Source of the DNA: JAAOZN01 sp964421575
GTDB taxonomy: Archaea; Thermoproteota; Nitrososphaeria; Nitrososphaerales; JAAOZN01
Direction of reading: 5' to 3'
Assembly: GCA_964421575.1 (NCBI GenBank)
Contig: CAYQXI010000066.1
Location: 1-31,754 of the forward strand
DNA length: 31,754 bases
Below, piece after piece: positions 30,604 through 31,754 of this stretch (position 1 is the stretch's first letter; the number at the start of each line of letters is the position of its first letter). Made by a program: the position numbers and the translations under genes. The notes beneath the pieces are model-generated. The model had not been told where the DNA came from. It did no database searches and worked only from the letters and a program-made list of their open reading frames with translations.

Positions 30604-31754
30604 ATATCAGAGGTCAGTTTGCTGTGTGGGTAGATCTTGGCAGCCTTCAGACTTATGCCTTCTTCTATGATAGTATCGTCGCCTATTACACATAGGTCTT
30701 CTATCGAGGTTGGTTTTGAGGGTGAAGATTTGACTATTACGTGCCTACCTATTATGCTCTTGCTTATCGTTGCGTTATCGTAAATTATGCACCTATCCAA
30801 TATTGCTGATCCCTCTATAGATACGTTCTTACCTATGATGGTGAAGTTGTCTATTACTGAGTCTTTGATTACTGAGCCTTCACCTATCTGGCAGTGTCTG
30901 CCTATAAGTACGGCGCCCTCTAACCTAATCTTACCTTCGTGCATCTTCTTCACTATATCGCTTCTCCTACGCAGCGATTCAGCGCTTCGGCTCTGTATCC
31001 AAACGTCGTGCCCCTCTACCCTCCAAGTTGGATCAAGCCCATACCCAGTCTTGAGCAGCTCGATGAGGCTGCTGAGGTAGTTTGCTGGTGTACCTAGATC
31101 ATACCACCGACCTTTGAGGAGGTAGCCGTAGACAGGGTAGCCACGCTCTATGAGATAGGGTATAAAGTCCTTGCCGAAGTCAAGCCGCTCTCCACGCTTG
31201 ATTTTTTCTTGGATAAATGGCTCCTTGTAGACCGATCTGACCTCGGGGCTTACGAGGTAGATTCCTGTGTTAGCTAGGTTCGAGGGGGCTTCCTTAGGAT
31301 CGGGCTTCTCTATGAATCGGACTATTCTTTCACCTTGGAGTTCGGCTACACCATATCCGGTTACATCATCAACCCTTGTTAAGCAGATGGTCATGAACGC
31401 TTTTCTTGAGAGGTGGAAATCTATTAGATCAGCGAGGTTCAGATCAAAGATGTTATCGCCCTGCACAACCGCTATCAGTGAAGGTATATCATAGTACTCT
31501 AAGATTATTCTGAGTGAATCAGCGCTACCCAAGTCGTCGAAGTGTGGCTGATACTTTATGTGTATGCGTGGCTCGATTCCGTACTTGGCTGATAGAGGGG
31601 TGCCGTCATCAAAATAGTCGTGCAGGCTTCGATAGTTTATGTAACCCTTCACGCCGAAAATAAAGTGCTTAACACCTTGTTTAGCGAGCTCAGCAATCGC
31701 TATCTCGATAAGCGGCTTATTCATAAAACGTAAGCAAGCCTTCGAAACCTCAGC
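30600..31754 (-). CDS. Sugar-phosphate nucleotidyltransferase with hexapeptide-repeat tail, partial (cut by right edge)
   Basis: Enzyme that joins a sugar 1-phosphate to a nucleoside triphosphate for cell-surface glycan precursors. The frame stays open to the window edge (385 codons); the edge residues AEVSKACLRFMNKPLIE match the K-P-x-L-P segment that normally follows the nucleotide-binding GGxGTRL loop, so only some 25-30 N-terminal residues are missing. Visible motifs are VVQGDNIFDLNLADL (metal and substrate site), VTGYGVAEL, FIEKPDPKEAPSNLANTGIYL, and WYDLGTPANYL. The C-terminal third is a left-handed beta-helix of hexapeptide repeats (IGRHCQIGEGSVIKDSVI onward). dTDP-glucose, UDP-glucose or GlcNAc specificity cannot be decided. 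Confidence 0.88.
   Translation of the reverse strand, partial: AEVSKACLRFMNKPLIEIAIAELAKQGVKHFIFGVKGYINYRSLHDYFDDGTPLSAKYGIEPRIHIKYQPHFDDLGSADSLRIILEYYDIPSLIAVVQGDNIFDLNLADLIDFHLSRKAFMTICLTRVDDVTGYGVAELQGERIVRFIEKPDPKEAPSNLANTGIYLVSPEVRSVYKEPFIQEKIKRGERLDFGKDFIPYLIERGYPVYGYLLKGRWYDLGTPANYLSSLIELLKTGYGLDPTWRVEGHDVWIQSRSAESLRRRSDIVKKMHEGKIRLEGAVLIGRHCQIGEGSVIKDSVIDNFTIIGKNVSIEGSAILDRCIIYDNATISKSIIGRHVIVKSSPSKPTSIEDLCVIGDDTIIEEGISLKAAKIYPHSKLTSDI

Noticed and set aside
1..31754. CRISPR array, tRNA, rRNA or insertion sequence
   Set aside because: No regularly spaced repeats, no cloverleaf with T-arm, no rRNA-like stretches and no transposase-like frames were seen on reading both strands by eye; short sRNAs could still be missed.

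Overview
The window is archaeal chromosome. Archaea-only or archaeal-type information genes settle this: ribosomal protein L21e, RNA polymerase subunit Rpo4/F, translation factor aIF5A with its hypusine site, Pus10, Dph6, SRP54, Nob1 and DUF655. Several genes have TATA-like boxes about 25 bp upstream of the start codon (leaderless), while others have Shine-Dalgarno motifs. TTG and GTG starts are common. The protein set fits the Thermoproteota (TACK) side, possibly a thermophilic relative of Nitrososphaeria or Aigarchaeota, but I cannot fix the lineage from sequence alone. I see no rRNA, tRNA, CRISPR array, transposase or integrase.

Layout from the left. (1) 1-1691: the 5' part of leuC running off the left edge, divergent from a TauE/SafE permease plus DUF1634 partner. 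(2) 1739-7201: valyl-tRNA synthetase, a COG1041 Trm11-like methyltransferase, TrmJ, and a DRG-type protein whose GTPase motifs have been lost. (3) 7198-9039, minus strand: DUF655, RsmA/KsgA and a HemK/Mtq2-like methyltransferase. (4) 9040-13779: a stand-alone GcvH-like lipoyl carrier and, divergent from it, a complete hydB-hydG-hydD-hydA set for an NAD(P)-linked group 3b-type [NiFe] sulfhydrogenase. (5) 13780-14402: rpoF and rpl21e. In many archaea rpl21e, rpoF, DUF655 and ksgA are contiguous, so block 4 appears inserted into that array.

(6) 14452-24487 is a branched-chain amino acid cluster. ilvD, cimA and ilvC run leftward; ilvB, ilvN and leuA run rightward from a shared control region at 18897-19232; leuB faces them. 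With leuC at the left edge this covers pyruvate to the oxo-acid precursors of valine, isoleucine (citramalate route) and leucine. Only leuD and the transaminase are not seen. (7) 24520-28202, minus strand: dph6, srp54, pus10, and upstream aIF5A. (8) 28316-30603: NAD kinase, a DUF151 bifunctional-nuclease-like protein, Nob1 and MoaE. (9) 30600-31754: a sugar-phosphate nucleotidyltransferase with a hexapeptide-repeat tail, truncated by the right edge.

The best items for a second look are the hydrogenase block splitting a core information operon, the DRG-like pseudo-GTPase, a hydrogenase large subunit that ends exactly at its last nickel-site motif with no cleavable tail, the orphan lipoyl carrier beside the hydrogenase, and a citramalate synthase whose best-placed start appears to be ATC.
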